Shown piece after piece: positions 27,788 through 36,949 of a stretch of DNA of 64,000 nucleotides. The notes beneath the pieces were generated by a model, which saw only the letters and a list, made by a program, of their open reading frames with translations, did no database searches and was not told where the DNA came from. Location of the stretch: assembly GCF_004923315.1 (NCBI RefSeq), contig NZ_CP039647.1, positions 248,001-312,000 of the forward strand, in the 5' to 3' direction. Each line of letters begins with the position of its first letter. Positions within the stretch are counted from its first letter, which is position 1. This stretch comes from Azospirillum sp. TSA2s. GTDB taxonomy: Bacteria > Pseudomonadota > Alphaproteobacteria > Azospirillales > Azospirillaceae. The translations under genes and the position numbers were made by a program.

Positions 27788-28558
27788 TTACAGGACGGCC
27801 AGCCAGCCGCCATCGACATAGATGATCTGTCCGTTGACGTAGTTCGACGCCGACGAGGCCAGATACACCGCGGTCCCGGTCAGTTCCTCCGGTTGGCCCC
27901 AGCGCTGGGCCGGGTTGCTGTTTTTCACCCAGGCATCGAAAGCGGCATCCTGAATCAGGTCCGCGTTCATGTCGGTGGCGATGTAGCCCGGCCCGATGGC
28001 GTTCGCCTGGATGTCGAAGCGCGCCCATTCGGCCGCCATCGCCCGCGTCAGCATCTTGATGCCGCCCTTGGCGGCGGTGTAGGGCGCCACCGTCGCCCGC
28101 GCCGCCTCGCTGGTCAGCGACCCGATGTTGATGATCTTGCCGCCGGTCCCCCGTGCGATCATCCGACGCGCCGCCTCGCGGGCGACGATGAAGGCCCCGG
28201 TCAGGTTGGTGTCGATGACGCGCTGCCAGTCCACAAGCGCCAGATCGACCATCGGCTTGCGGAACTGGATGCCGGCATTGTTGATCAGGATGTCGACGGC
28301 AATTCCCCGCTCGTCAAGCGCGGAGAAGGCGGCGGCCACCGCCGCCTCGTCCACCACGTCGAACAGGCGACCTTCCGCGGCATGGCCCAGATCGGTCAGG
28401 CGCGTCACCGCCGCAGCGAGCGACTCTTCGTTGCGCCCGTTCAGGATGACGCGGGCGCCGGCCTCCGCCAGTCCCTGGGCGAACGCGAAACCGATTCCAC
28501 GGACGGAGCCGGTGATCAGCGCCGTGCGGCCGGAAAGATCGAACGGGGATGTCTTCAT
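27788..28558 (-). CDS. SDR-family oxidoreductase, gluconate 5-dehydrogenase-like
   Basis: Short-chain dehydrogenase of 256 residues. NAD(P)-binding motif TGSVRGIG, structural NNAG (NNAGIQFRKPMVDL), catalytic Ser in IINIGSLTSE and Tyr-x-x-x-Lys in YTAAKGG are all present. The closest family by phrase (FDLSGRTALITGSVRGIGFA, QFRKPMVDL) is gluconate 5-dehydrogenase/IdnO. ATG 28558 has GGAG 8 nt upstream. It follows the enolase-superfamily gene by 29 nt on the same strand and is probably its operon partner in sugar-acid oxidation. Confidence 0.85.
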   Translation of the reverse strand: MKTSPFDLSGRTALITGSVRGIGFAFAQGLAEAGARVILNGRNEESLAAAVTRLTDLGHAAEGRLFDVVDEAAVAAAFSALDERGIAVDILINNAGIQFRKPMVDLALVDWQRVIDTNLTGAFIVAREAARRMIARGTGGKIINIGSLTSEAARATVAPYTAAKGGIKMLTRAMAAEWARFDIQANAIGPGYIATDMNADLIQDAAFDAWVKNSNPAQRWGQPEELTGTAVYLASSASNYVNGQIIYVDGGWLAVL

Positions 28559-28587
28559 GGGGTGGGTCTCCATCGGGCGGCGGGGCC

Positions 28588-29790
28588 TCAATCCAAGGTG
28601 CTGACGCGACGGGTCAGGTCGGACCGTTGGAACACCGAAGGCAGCAGGTCGGTGCCCAGTCCCGGTCCTTCCATCGGATAGACATAGCCGCCTTCGATGC
28701 GGGGGACCTCGGTGACCAGTTCCTTGTACCACCCGGTGTAGAAGGCGCGCACCGACTCCTGGATCAGGGTGTTGGGCTGCGACAGCGAGGAATGGACCGC
28801 GGCGGCATAGGCCACCGGGCCGGTGCAGTCGTGCGGCGCATAGGGACGGTGGTAGGTGTCGGCGAGAGCGGCGATCTTGCGCCCTTCGGTCAGCCCGCCG
28901 GTCCAGGCCAAGTCGGTCATCACCACGCCGACGGCGCCGGCCTCCAGCATGTCCTTGTAGGGGAAGCGTGATCCCAGGGTTTCCGACGCGCAGATCGGCA
29001 CGCTGGTCGATGCCGCCAACTCGGCCAGGGCATTGACTGAGTTCATGCGGATCGGATCCTCATACCAGGTCGGCTGATAGTCCTCCAGCACGCGGGCGAT
29101 CCGCTTGATCGTCGGCAGGTTCCACAGGCAATGGAATTCCACCATGATCTGCATCCGGTCGCCAACCGCCTTGCGGATCTTCTCGAACGGCTCGACAGCG
29201 CGCTTCATCTGTTCCGCGGTGATGAAGCGACCGTCATTCTCGATCGCCGCGGGATCGAACGGCCAGATCTTCATCGCCGAGATGCCCTGCTCCAGCAGGC
29301 TTTCGGCCAGCCCGCCGGCGTCCGACATGAAGGCGTTCAGGTCTTCGTACGGACCGGGGCTGGAACCCAGGTTCCAGGTGTCCACCGGCTTGATGCGATG
29401 GGAGCGGACATAGCCATAGCCGGCGCAGGTGTTGTAGACCGGCACCCGGTCATGGCAGAGGCCACCCAGCATCTGGTGGACCGGCTGGTTGCAGGCCTTG
29501 CCGAACAGGTCCCACAGCGCGATGTCGACGGCCGAAGCCGCCCGGTATTCCGTGCCGGTCGAGGACTGCGCCAGCGGCAGGTTAACCATGTCGCGGTTGA
29601 TCGCCTCGATGCGCAAGGGGTCCCGGCCCAGAAGCCGCGTGGACAGCGTGTCGTGCAGATGGGCTTCGACCGCACCGGCCCCGTAGAACGTCTCGCCCAG
29701 CCCGACGATCCCGGCATCGGTGTGGACGCGCACCCACAGGACGTTGGCGAACTCTTCGGTGCGAAGGGTTTCAATGGCGGTGATTTTCAT
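28588..29790 (-). CDS. Mandelate racemase/muconate lactonizing enzyme family, probable sugar-acid dehydratase
   Basis: Enolase-superfamily enzyme of 400 residues. The N-terminal capping domain starts MKITAIETLRTEEFANVLWV, and the barrel holds metal ligands in IMVEFHCLWN (Glu), TWYEDPIRMN (Glu) and ICASETLG (Glu), with catalytic His in YAPHDCTGPVA. The likely reaction is dehydration of an aldonic or uronic acid to a 2-keto-3-deoxy acid; the exact substrate cannot be read. The N-terminus normally begins at this ATG (29790); longer frames are unsupported. It is divergent from the GntR gene and next to a TRAP transporter, fitting a sugar-acid uptake and catabolism locus. Confidence 0.87.
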   Translation of the reverse strand: MKITAIETLRTEEFANVLWVRVHTDAGIVGLGETFYGAGAVEAHLHDTLSTRLLGRDPLRIEAINRDMVNLPLAQSSTGTEYRAASAVDIALWDLFGKACNQPVHQMLGGLCHDRVPVYNTCAGYGYVRSHRIKPVDTWNLGSSPGPYEDLNAFMSDAGGLAESLLEQGISAMKIWPFDPAAIENDGRFITAEQMKRAVEPFEKIRKAVGDRMQIMVEFHCLWNLPTIKRIARVLEDYQPTWYEDPIRMNSVNALAELAASTSVPICASETLGSRFPYKDMLEAGAVGVVMTDLAWTGGLTEGRKIAALADTYHRPYAPHDCTGPVAYAAAVHSSLSQPNTLIQESVRAFYTGWYKELVTEVPRIEGGYVYPMEGPGLGTDLLPSVFQRSDLTRRVSTLD

Positions 29791-29911
29791 GAGCCGTCCC
29801 GCGATGAATGAGGAAGGAAGTTCTGGGAAATCAAAGGCATGGAAGAGGGGCAGGGCAGGTTGAGACCCCCGCGTGCCTATGCCCATGCATGCCGGGGCAT
29901 CCTATTTCCGT

Positions 29912-29927
29912 TTGTGATATTTCACAA
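29912..29927. promoter_or_regulatory. Palindromic operator TTGTGATATTTCACAA
   Basis: Perfect 6-4-6 inverted repeat in the divergent region between the dehydratase operon and the GntR-TRAP genes, 77 nt before the GntR start. GntR/FadR-type regulators bind such palindromes, so this is the likely control point of both directions. Confidence 0.65.
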
Positions 29928-30003
29928 CATGTTTTAATGTGCCACTGTTTGCAGGGTGAGCATGAACGATCCTGGGCAGCTTACGGTAAAGGAGGACGGC
30001 GTT

Positions 30004-30771
30004 ATGGGACGTGGACGCAGCAAGCCGGTGCTGATCGAGCCGGGTGGCCCCATCGACCGCAAGCAGGCGCGGGCAAACCACGCCAACCTGCTGGAACTGG
30101 CCTATGGCAAGCTCGAGGAACTGCTGGTCAACTGCACGCTGGCGCCCGGCCGGTCGCTGTCGATCCAGGATCTGCAGGACATCACCGGCCTGAGCCGCAC
30201 GCCTGTCCATCAGGCGGTCAGCATGCTGGCCCGCGACACGCTGGTGATCGTCAACCCGCGCAACGGCATCCAGATCGCTCCCATCGATCTGGCGCGCGAT
30301 CGGCTGCTGCTGGAACTGCGCCGCGACATCGAGCGCTTCGTCGTGCGCCTTGCCGCTGAACGGTCGGGACCGACGCAGCGCAATCAGATGATGCACCTGT
30401 CGCGGGTGCTGCGGGAGCGGCGGGCGACGATCACCATCGATCAGTTCAACGAGTTCGACCGCAGCATCGACAACCTGATCCTGGCGGCCGGCAACGAACC
30501 CTTCGTCGGAAACGCGCTGCGTCCGCTGCACACGATATTCCGGCGTATCGGCTTCCTGCACCAGAACCACATCGGTGGCGAGGTGACACTCCACCGCAGT
30601 GTGGACTGCCATCTGGCATTGACCGACGCCATCGCCAACCGCCGCGCCGACGATGCGGTCAAGGCTTCCGACGAAATCGTGCAGTTCGTCGACGCGATGT
30701 TCGACGAGTTGGAAGCCCGCATCGACCCGCGGCTGCTCGATTGCAGCGTCGAGCCACTCTTCACCTTGTGA
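30004..30771 (+). CDS. GntR-family (FCD) transcriptional regulator
   Basis: Protein of 255 residues. A winged helix-turn-helix (LSIQDLQDITGLSRTPVHQA) is followed by an all-helical FCD ligand-binding domain (RDIERFVVRLAAERSG, NEFDRSIDNLILAAGNE, HRSVDCHLALTDAIANRRAD). ATG 30004 is chosen because GGAGG lies 7 nt upstream; the frame is open to 29956. It precedes the TRAP transporter genes on the same strand and is divergent from the dehydratase operon. Probable local repressor responding to the transported sugar acid or its product. Confidence 0.9.
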   Translation: MGRGRSKPVLIEPGGPIDRKQARANHANLLELAYGKLEELLVNCTLAPGRSLSIQDLQDITGLSRTPVHQAVSMLARDTLVIVNPRNGIQIAPIDLARDRLLLELRRDIERFVVRLAAERSGPTQRNQMMHLSRVLRERRATITIDQFNEFDRSIDNLILAAGNEPFVGNALRPLHTIFRRIGFLHQNHIGGEVTLHRSVDCHLALTDAIANRRADDAVKASDEIVQFVDAMFDELEARIDPRLLDCSVEPLFTL

Positions 30772-30863
30772 CCGGAGCCCGGCCCCGGCGGGCGGGTCGC
30801 CTTCCGGACGGAACTCCGATCCCGAACAATCACACCCAGAACAATCTCAAAAGGAGGAAAACC

Positions 30864-31841
30864 ATGAAGAAGGCTCTGTTGGCAGGGCTGGCTCTGGCAG
30901 CCATCGCCCTCGGTATCACAGTGCCGGCGGTCGCCGCCACCACCGCCCGCCTGTCACTCGATGTTCAGGAAGGCAACCCCAAGCACATCGCTGCAACGCG
31001 CTTTGCCGATGCGGTATCGGAAGCGACGAAGGGTGCGATCAAGATCCGCATCTTCCCGAACAGCCTGCTGGGCGCGGAAGCGGAGTCGGCGGAAGGCATC
31101 CGGCTCGGGTCCATCCAGATGGGAATCATCACCAGCTCGGTCTTCACGACCTGGATTCCCCAGGTGCAGGTGCTCGACCTTCCGTTCCTGTTCCGCGACG
31201 ACCAGCACGCGGTCGCCGCCAACGCGGTGCTGACCAAGGCGTTGGCCGACAGCTTTCGCGAGAAGGGCTTCCATCTGCTGGGCTTTTCGGTCAATGGTGC
31301 CCGCCAGCTGATGAGCAAGGACCCGATCGTCACGCCGGCCGATGCGGCCGGAAAGAAGATGCGGGTGATCCAGAGCCCGATCCATGTGGCTCTGTGGAAG
31401 GCGGTCGGCGCCAATCCCGTGCCGATCCCGGCGCCGGAGGTGTACAACGGCATGCAGACCGGCGTCGTCGATTTCTTCGACAACACGGCGACCAATTATC
31501 TGACCTTCCGCTTCTATGAAGTGGCGCCGAACTACACCAAGCTGAGCCACATCTATGCGATGGGTGCCTGGGTCGTTTCGGAGCCGTGGTGGCAGAAGCT
31601 GACGGCGGACCAGCAGGCCGCCATCGAAAAGGCGGCGCATGATGCGCAGGCCGACATCGTGCCGCTGCAGGCGGAGCAGGACGAGGCGGCGCTCGCCAAG
31701 ACCGTCGCCCTGGGCGCCACCATCCATGAGGTGAAGGACAAGGCGGCGTGGCGTGAGCTGATGAAGCCGGTGTGGGCGGAGTTCACGCCGACGATCCCGG
31801 GTGCCGACACGCTGATCCCGGCGATCGAGGCGGTGAAGTAA
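30864..31841 (+). CDS. dctP: TRAP transporter substrate-binding protein DctP
   Basis: Periplasmic solute receptor of 325 residues. A signal peptide (MKKALLAGLALAAIALGITV, then PAVAA) precedes the DctP fold (NPKHIAATRFADAVSEATKG, LDLPFLFRDDQHA, GKKMRVIQSPIHV with the conserved Arg that binds the substrate carboxylate, VDFFDNTATNYL). GGAGG is close before the ATG at 30864. It delivers an organic or sugar acid to the membrane protein encoded next. Confidence 0.93.
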   Translation: MKKALLAGLALAAIALGITVPAVAATTARLSLDVQEGNPKHIAATRFADAVSEATKGAIKIRIFPNSLLGAEAESAEGIRLGSIQMGIITSSVFTTWIPQVQVLDLPFLFRDDQHAVAANAVLTKALADSFREKGFHLLGFSVNGARQLMSKDPIVTPADAAGKKMRVIQSPIHVALWKAVGANPVPIPAPEVYNGMQTGVVDFFDNTATNYLTFRFYEVAPNYTKLSHIYAMGAWVVSEPWWQKLTADQQAAIEKAAHDAQADIVPLQAEQDEAALAKTVALGATIHEVKDKAAWRELMKPVWAEFTPTIPGADTLIPAIEAVK

Positions 31842-31937
31842 CGGGAGGGGAAGCCGTCGCGCGGATGATGCTCGGCACCTCCGCGCGCCCGCCCGCAGAA
31901 AGGTTCGGCCAGCAGTTTGGCCAATCGGAAAGGCCCG

Positions 31938-33821
31938 ATGATGTCGGAAGTCCAAGCTACCAGCTCTGAAACACTGTCCGGCCGATTGCAACCGGCCTGG
32001 GGGGAGACCGTCTGCCGCCTGATCGAAGGCGCCGTCGGAGCCGTCAATTTCCTGGTTCTGATCGCGCTGACGCTGGTCGTCTTCGTTGGCGTGATCGCAC
32101 GCTATCTCTTCAACAGCGGCTTTCCCTGGACCGAGGAATTCGCGATCTGGGCCTTCACCTGGCTGATCTTCCTGGGTGCGGCGACCGGGATCCGGCAAAA
32201 GCGGCACGTGCATGTCGACCTGCTGGTTGATCATTTGCCGGCGACGGCGCGGCCGGCCGTCGATTTCCTGCGTGACAGTCTGGTCGCGCTGACGCTCCTG
32301 CTGTTCACCTTCAGCGGTTACGAGCTGGCCGACCGGATCGGCGGGGTCAGTACGACGCTGCAATGGCCGAACGCCCTGCGCTATGGCGTCGTTCCGGCGG
32401 CGGGCTGCATCGGGCTGCTGTTCCTCCTGCTGGGCGAGACGACGATGGCCGGGCTGCTGCGCCGGGCCGGGTCGGTTGTGCTGGCCGGTGCCATGTATCT
32501 GGTCGTGCAGGATCAGGCGCTGTCGCCGTTCCAGGATGTGTCGCCCAGCCTGCTGATGACGCTAGTGTTCTTCCTCACCATGCTGATGGGCGTGCCGATC
32601 GCCTTCTGCATGATGCTGGGCGTGTTCGTGACGACCTGGAGCGCCGATCTGCTGCCGGCACCGGCGATTCTGCAGAACATGATCGCCGGTTCGACCAAGT
32701 TCATCCTGCTGGCGATCCCGTTCTTCCTGACGTCCGGCTATCTGCTGAATCTCGGGCGCCTGTCGGAGCGGCTGATCGATTTTGCAGAATCCCTGTTCGG
32801 CCATTTCCGCGGCGGTCTGGCCCAGGTCGTGGTGGTCAACAGCGTGCTGATCGGTGGTATTTCCGGTTCATCGGGAGCCGACGCAGCGAGCACCACCAAG
32901 GTCGCGGTGCCGGAGATGATCAAGCGCGGTTACTCGCCGGCCTTCTCCTGCGCCATCACCGCGGTGTCGTCGATCCTGCCGAACATCATTCCGCCAGCCA
33001 TCGCCATGCTGGTCTATGCCTCGGTCTCGAATGTTTCCATTTCGCGCCTGTTCGCCGCCGGCATCATCCCCGGTTTGCTGGTCGCGATGGCCCTGATGTT
33101 TGTCGTCTATATCCTCGCCGTCCGCCGCGGCTACGAGGGTGGTAAGAAGCGGGCGCCCGTCAGCGTGGTCTGGAGCAGCTTCCTGCAGGCGGCCCCGACC
33201 TTGGCGATTGCCGTGCTGATCCTGGGCTGCATCCGGCTGGGGATCACCACCGCAACCGAGGCGGGGGTCATGGCGCTGGTCTGGGCCTTCATCCTGGGTA
33301 AGTTCGTCTACCGCGCCTATGGCTGGCGCAGCTTCTACCGGGCCATCATCGACTGCGCGACGGACTCTGCGTTGATCGGCTTCCTGATTGCGACGTCGGT
33401 TCCCTTCGCCTGGATCCTGATCGCCGAAGGCGTGCCGCAGGAACTGATCGGCTGGGCGCGGGAAACCGCTCAGGGACAGTTCGGGCTGCTGCTGATCATG
33501 AACCTTACCCTGTTCGTGGCAGGCATGTTCCTGGACCTGACGCCGGCGATGCTGATCGCGGCGCCTCTGTTCCTGCCGCTGATGACCCAGGCGGGCATCG
33601 ACCCGATCCAACTCGGCCTCATCATGATCATCAATCTCCAGCTCGGTGGCGTGACTCCGCCAGTTGGTATCCTGGTCTTCATCTCGGCGCAGATCGCCAA
33701 GGTCCCACCCTATGCCGTGTTCCGCGAGGTCGGCGTGTTCGTCGCGGCCGTGCTGGTGGTCCTGGCGGCAGTGTGCGCCTTTCCGTTCCTGACCATTGGA
33801 ATTTGGGACTTTTTTGGCTGA
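31938..33821 (+). CDS. Fused TRAP transporter permease (DctQ-DctM)
   Basis: Membrane protein of 627 residues. The first 170 residues are a DctQ-like four-helix small subunit (VCRLIEGAVGAVNFLVLIAL, FPWTEEFAIWAFTWLIFLGA, ATGIRQKRHVHVDLL). The remainder is a DctM large subunit (LGVFVTTWSADLLPA, GGISGSSGADAASTTKVAVP, MIINLQLGGVTPPVGILVFI). Fusion of Q and M is known in some TRAP systems. Start uncertain between tandem ATGs at 31938 and 31941; GGAAAGG lies upstream. It drives Na+-coupled uptake of the ligand bound by DctP. Confidence 0.92.
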   Translation: MMSEVQATSSETLSGRLQPAWGETVCRLIEGAVGAVNFLVLIALTLVVFVGVIARYLFNSGFPWTEEFAIWAFTWLIFLGAATGIRQKRHVHVDLLVDHLPATARPAVDFLRDSLVALTLLLFTFSGYELADRIGGVSTTLQWPNALRYGVVPAAGCIGLLFLLLGETTMAGLLRRAGSVVLAGAMYLVVQDQALSPFQDVSPSLLMTLVFFLTMLMGVPIAFCMMLGVFVTTWSADLLPAPAILQNMIAGSTKFILLAIPFFLTSGYLLNLGRLSERLIDFAESLFGHFRGGLAQVVVVNSVLIGGISGSSGADAASTTKVAVPEMIKRGYSPAFSCAITAVSSILPNIIPPAIAMLVYASVSNVSISRLFAAGIIPGLLVAMALMFVVYILAVRRGYEGGKKRAPVSVVWSSFLQAAPTLAIAVLILGCIRLGITTATEAGVMALVWAFILGKFVYRAYGWRSFYRAIIDCATDSALIGFLIATSVPFAWILIAEGVPQELIGWARETAQGQFGLLLIMNLTLFVAGMFLDLTPAMLIAAPLFLPLMTQAGIDPIQLGLIMIINLQLGGVTPPVGILVFISAQIAKVPPYAVFREVGVFVAAVLVVLAAVCAFPFLTIGIWDFFG

Positions 33822-34147
33822 ACCTATGATGGTTGCATCAAGTCTCATCCCGGAAGCCGGATGAGGAACGTTGGTTCTTTGATTGCGGGCACAGGAGGCA
33901 AGCCCTCAAAAGAAGGATCATCGCCAACGGCATTGATGAGGTGCTCTGCCGGCTCTGTGGTTCTTTCCGAGGTCCGGACGGGCCCTCTTCATCATGGTGT
34001 CTGAAAGCTCTGGTCGCGGAATCAAGCTGAAGTGCGACAACACGTTTTTGTTGATCGGAGGGGCCGCTTTTTAGCCATTACGCCGGTCTGGGAAAGCTCG
34101 TGCCGGTGGACCCACCGGTACGAGCGGCGGGGCAGGGGAGCGCCGGT
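33822..34147. other. Intergenic region after TRAP genes, with two hairpins
   Basis: About 325 bases. A hairpin with stem CTCATCC/GGATGAG (33844-33865) just after the permease stop may end the TRAP transcript. A possible short frame at 33833 has Cys/His spacing (DCGH ... CRLC) but no good start. A second, stronger 30-bp palindrome lies at 34096-34125, close to the left end of the IS6 element. Confidence 0.4.
34096..34125. repeat. 30-bp near-perfect palindrome
   Basis: GCTCGTGCCGGTGG, two bases, then CCACCGGTACGAGC; one mismatch in 14 pairs. It is outside the IS6 element and far from gene starts. Confidence 0.8.
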
Positions 34148-35039
34148 GACTCTGCTGCAAAGTTTGCCGGCAGGCGCGAGATGATGGTTACGGGCATCAC
34201 CGCCGATGCTATGCGCCCTGGAGTTCGAGCTGCTGGCTGATGAACTGCACGGCCTCGGCGAGCACACCGGGTCCAGGATTGAAGGCGCGTTCGACGAGGC
34301 ACGCCTCGCCTTGCATGTCGCGGGTGATGTTGAGGCTGGACGCTTGGCCTTTGCGGAGCGCCCGCATCACCTCAAAGCCCTTGGTCGTTGCGTAGGCCGT
34401 CTTCAGGGTCTTGAAGCCCCGCACCGGGCGGATCAGCGGCTTCATCTTGCCATGGTCGGCCTCCACCACATTGTTCAGGTATTTGACCTGTCGGTGCTCG
34501 GTCTCCTCGGGACACCTGCCCTCGGCCTTCTGTTCCGCCAAGGCCGGCCTATAGGTTGGCGCCTAGTCGGTGTTGATGACCGGCGGCATCTCCCACGCCT
34601 TCAAGCCGTTCAGCGCCTTGGCCAGGAAGCACTTGGTGGCGGCGGTGTTGCGCGTGGGAGAGAGGTAGAAGTCGATGGTGTTGCCATGCTTGTCAACGGC
34701 TCGGTACAGGTAGGCCCACCTGCCACCGACCTTCACGTAGGTCCCGTCGACCCGCCAGTTGGTCGACCTCGGACAGCGCCACTGCCAGCGTAGCCGCTTC
34801 TCGATCTCCGGCGCGTACTTCTGAACCCAGCGGTAGATCGTTGAATGATCGAGCGTGACGCCGCGCTCGGCCATCATCTGCTCGAGATCACGGTAGCTGA
34901 TGCCGTATCGGCAGTACCAGCGCACCGCCCAGAACACAACCTCACCCAAGAAGTTGGCGTCCCTTGAAGTCCGACACGGCTTGGCTCCCAACAGCGTCCA
35001 GCTATTCCGCCGCTTGTCGGTAAACTTTGCAACAGAGCC
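34148..35039 (-). mobile_element. IS6-family insertion sequence
   Basis: The right end, read inward, begins GGCTCTGTTGCAAAGTTT and the left end GACTCTGCTGCAAAGTTT, the classic IS6/IS26-type termini. Size about 0.89 kb. The 8-bp flanks differ, so no target duplication is visible. Transposase interrupted by one stop codon. Confidence 0.87.
34209..34991 (-). pseudogene. IS6-family transposase with in-frame amber codon
   Basis: The frame from 34991 reads VVFWAVRWYCRYGISYRDLE, then the first catalytic Asp in WRVDGTYVKVGGRWAYLYRA and the second in VINTD, then TAG at 34563-34565. The same frame continues APTYRPALAEQKAEGRCP and VVEADHGKMKPLIRPVRGFK to the normal end at 34209. Related proteins have Lys at the stop position, so a single base change explains it. 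The catalytic Glu lies after the stop, so truncated protein would be inactive. Confidence 0.88.
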
Positions 35040-35139
35040 GTTCGGACCCTCAGCCCGTCAACCAGCCGCGAAGTTGACAATACTCGACTGGTGTTCCGAT
35101 CGATATTCTGAGGGCGCACAGGCCCACCGACGACCCGGC

Positions 35140-35991
35140 TCATCCCCGTACAGCGCCGGCAGTGAGTCCTGCCACGAAATGCTTCTGCATCAGGAAGAAC
35201 AAGGCAACCGGTGGCAAGGCCGCAAACAGGGCGCCGGCCGAGATCAGGTTCCAGGCGGTGAGCCATTCGCCCTTGAGGCCGGCGAGACCGAGCGTCAACG
35301 GCTTGGCCGCATCACTTTGCACCAGGACGAGCGCCCAGAAGTAATCGTTCCAGACGAAGGTGAAGATCAGGACTGCCAGGCCGGCCAGGGCCGGGCGCAG
35401 CAGCGGTACGATGATCTTGCGCAGGATCTGGAACTCGCTTGCCCCCTCAAGCCGCGCGGCTTCGAACAGTTCGTTCGGCAGTGCCGCGATGAAGTTGCGC
35501 AGGAACAGCGTTGCGAACCCAATCTGAAAGGCCGTGTGGAACAGAATCAAGCCCCACACCGTGTCGTACAGGCCAAGCTGGAGGATGAGGTCGCGGACGG
35601 GAATCATCAGAATCTGATAGGGTACGAAATTGCCGCCGATGAACATGGCGAACAGCAGCGTCCTTCCCGGCAGCGGGTACTTGGCGAGCGCCACGGCGGC
35701 CATGGTGCTGAGCACTAGGACGGCAATCACCGTCACACCGGTAATCACGACGCTGTTCAGGAAGAACGCGCCCATCGGCGACGTGGCGAAAACCTCACGA
35801 TAATTCTCAAACAGCGCAAAATGGGACGGCAGGCGCCAGTAATTCCCGGCAAGGAGATCAGTCTGGGGCCGTATCGCTGTCATCATGATGGCGATCAGCG
35901 GCGTCATCCACAGCAGCATCGCCGCGTAGAGCGACACGCGATAGCCGATGCGCACCGGGCGCGATCGCTCCTGAATTGGGATGGGATACAC
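35140..35991 (-). CDS. Carbohydrate ABC transporter permease (MalG-like)
   Basis: Inner-membrane permease of 283 residues with six hydrophobic segments and the EAA loop that contacts the ATPase (ELFEAARLEGASEFQILRKI). The GTG at 35991 is used because the upstream permease stops one base before it and GAGG precedes it; this gives VYPIPIQERSRPVRIGYRVS as the start. Third transporter gene in a minus-strand operon of ATPase, binding protein and two permeases. Likely sugar or polyol substrate; identity unknown. Confidence 0.88.
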   Translation of the reverse strand: MYPIPIQERSRPVRIGYRVSLYAAMLLWMTPLIAIMMTAIRPQTDLLAGNYWRLPSHFALFENYREVFATSPMGAFFLNSVVITGVTVIAVLVLSTMAAVALAKYPLPGRTLLFAMFIGGNFVPYQILMIPVRDLILQLGLYDTVWGLILFHTAFQIGFATLFLRNFIAALPNELFEAARLEGASEFQILRKIIVPLLRPALAGLAVLIFTFVWNDYFWALVLVQSDAAKPLTLGLAGLKGEWLTAWNLISAGALFAALPPVALFFLMQKHFVAGLTAGAVRG

Positions 35992-35992
35992 G

Positions 35993-36949
35993 TTAGCCTC
36001 CCCTGGCTTCGCGGCGGAGCGTATGCCACAGGAACCATGCGATGTAGACACTCATAATCGCGAACAGCACGGTGGCGATGGCGGCGCCATAGCCGGCCCG
36101 GTAGCTGAAGATGGTCGCGTCATACATTTGATAGGCCAGCACAGTGGAACTCCCATAGGGGCCACCCTGGGTCATCACCGCGATCATGTCGAAATTGCGC
36201 AGGGACATGATCACCGTGATGATCGAGGCGACGAATGACACGGAGCGGAGCTGCGGCAGGACGATGTGGCGGAGGAGGCTCCACCCGGCGGCGCCATCCA
36301 TCCGGCCGGCGGCGATCAATTCCTGATCAAGCTGGGACAGGCCGGCGAGGAACAGCACAAGGCAGAAGGCGATCTGCGACCAGAGCGCCGCCGCGATGAT
36401 GCCGAACGTGACGAAATGCTCGTCAGACAAAATCGCCAGCGGTTCCAACCCCAGCCAGTTGAACAGGATGGCGAGCAGCCCGAAGGTAGGGTCGTAAAAC
36501 CAAGTGAATACGACGCCAATGATCACGTGCGCCAGCACCAGCGGGATGAAGAAGATCGACTTCACCAACCGCATTTCCGGCAGGGCTTGGTTCAGGAACA
36601 ACGCGAGCGCCAGCCCGAACACCGGAGCCAGCAAAAACAGGACCAGCCAGATCACGTTGTTCTTCAGCGACGTGTAGAACTGCGGGTCGCTGAACAGTTC
36701 TGCATAGTTGGAAAGGCCGACCCAGGTCGCCGGACCGGTGCCATCCCAGTCATAGAAGCTGATCCAGATGCTTTGAACGATGGGCGTGATGATGAGGAGG
36801 CCGAAAAGGCCGACCGGCAGGACCAGCAACAGCAGTGGTGTCAGCCACGCCTGGTTGTTCTGCCACACGCGCAGCCCGCTCAGCCGACGCGCTGGCGGAG
36901 GGGCGGCGGACATCCGCCCCTCCCAGCCATCAGTGCGCGGCGCGCTCAT
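35993..36949 (-). CDS. Carbohydrate ABC transporter permease (MalF-like)
   Basis: Permease of 318 residues, six membrane segments, EAA loop QELIAAGRMDGAAGWSLLRH. The ATG at 36949 overlaps the stop of the binding-protein gene (ATGA), suggesting translational coupling; a second ATG at 36913 with GGGAGG upstream is also plausible. The C-terminal motif GGPYGSSTVLAYQMYDATIF is typical of family 1 sugar permeases. Pairs with the MalG-like protein. Confidence 0.88.
   Translation of the reverse strand: MSAPRTDGWEGRMSAAPPPARRLSGLRVWQNNQAWLTPLLLLVLPVGLFGLLIITPIVQSIWISFYDWDGTGPATWVGLSNYAELFSDPQFYTSLKNNVIWLVLFLLAPVFGLALALFLNQALPEMRLVKSIFFIPLVLAHVIIGVVFTWFYDPTFGLLAILFNWLGLEPLAILSDEHFVTFGIIAAALWSQIAFCLVLFLAGLSQLDQELIAAGRMDGAAGWSLLRHIVLPQLRSVSFVASIITVIMSLRNFDMIAVMTQGGPYGSSTVLAYQMYDATIFSYRAGYGAAIATVLFAIMSVYIAWFLWHTLRREARGG

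Noticed and set aside
34022..34267. Short minus-strand frame ending near 34022
   Set aside because: It crosses the left end of the IS6 element and has no good start or domain.
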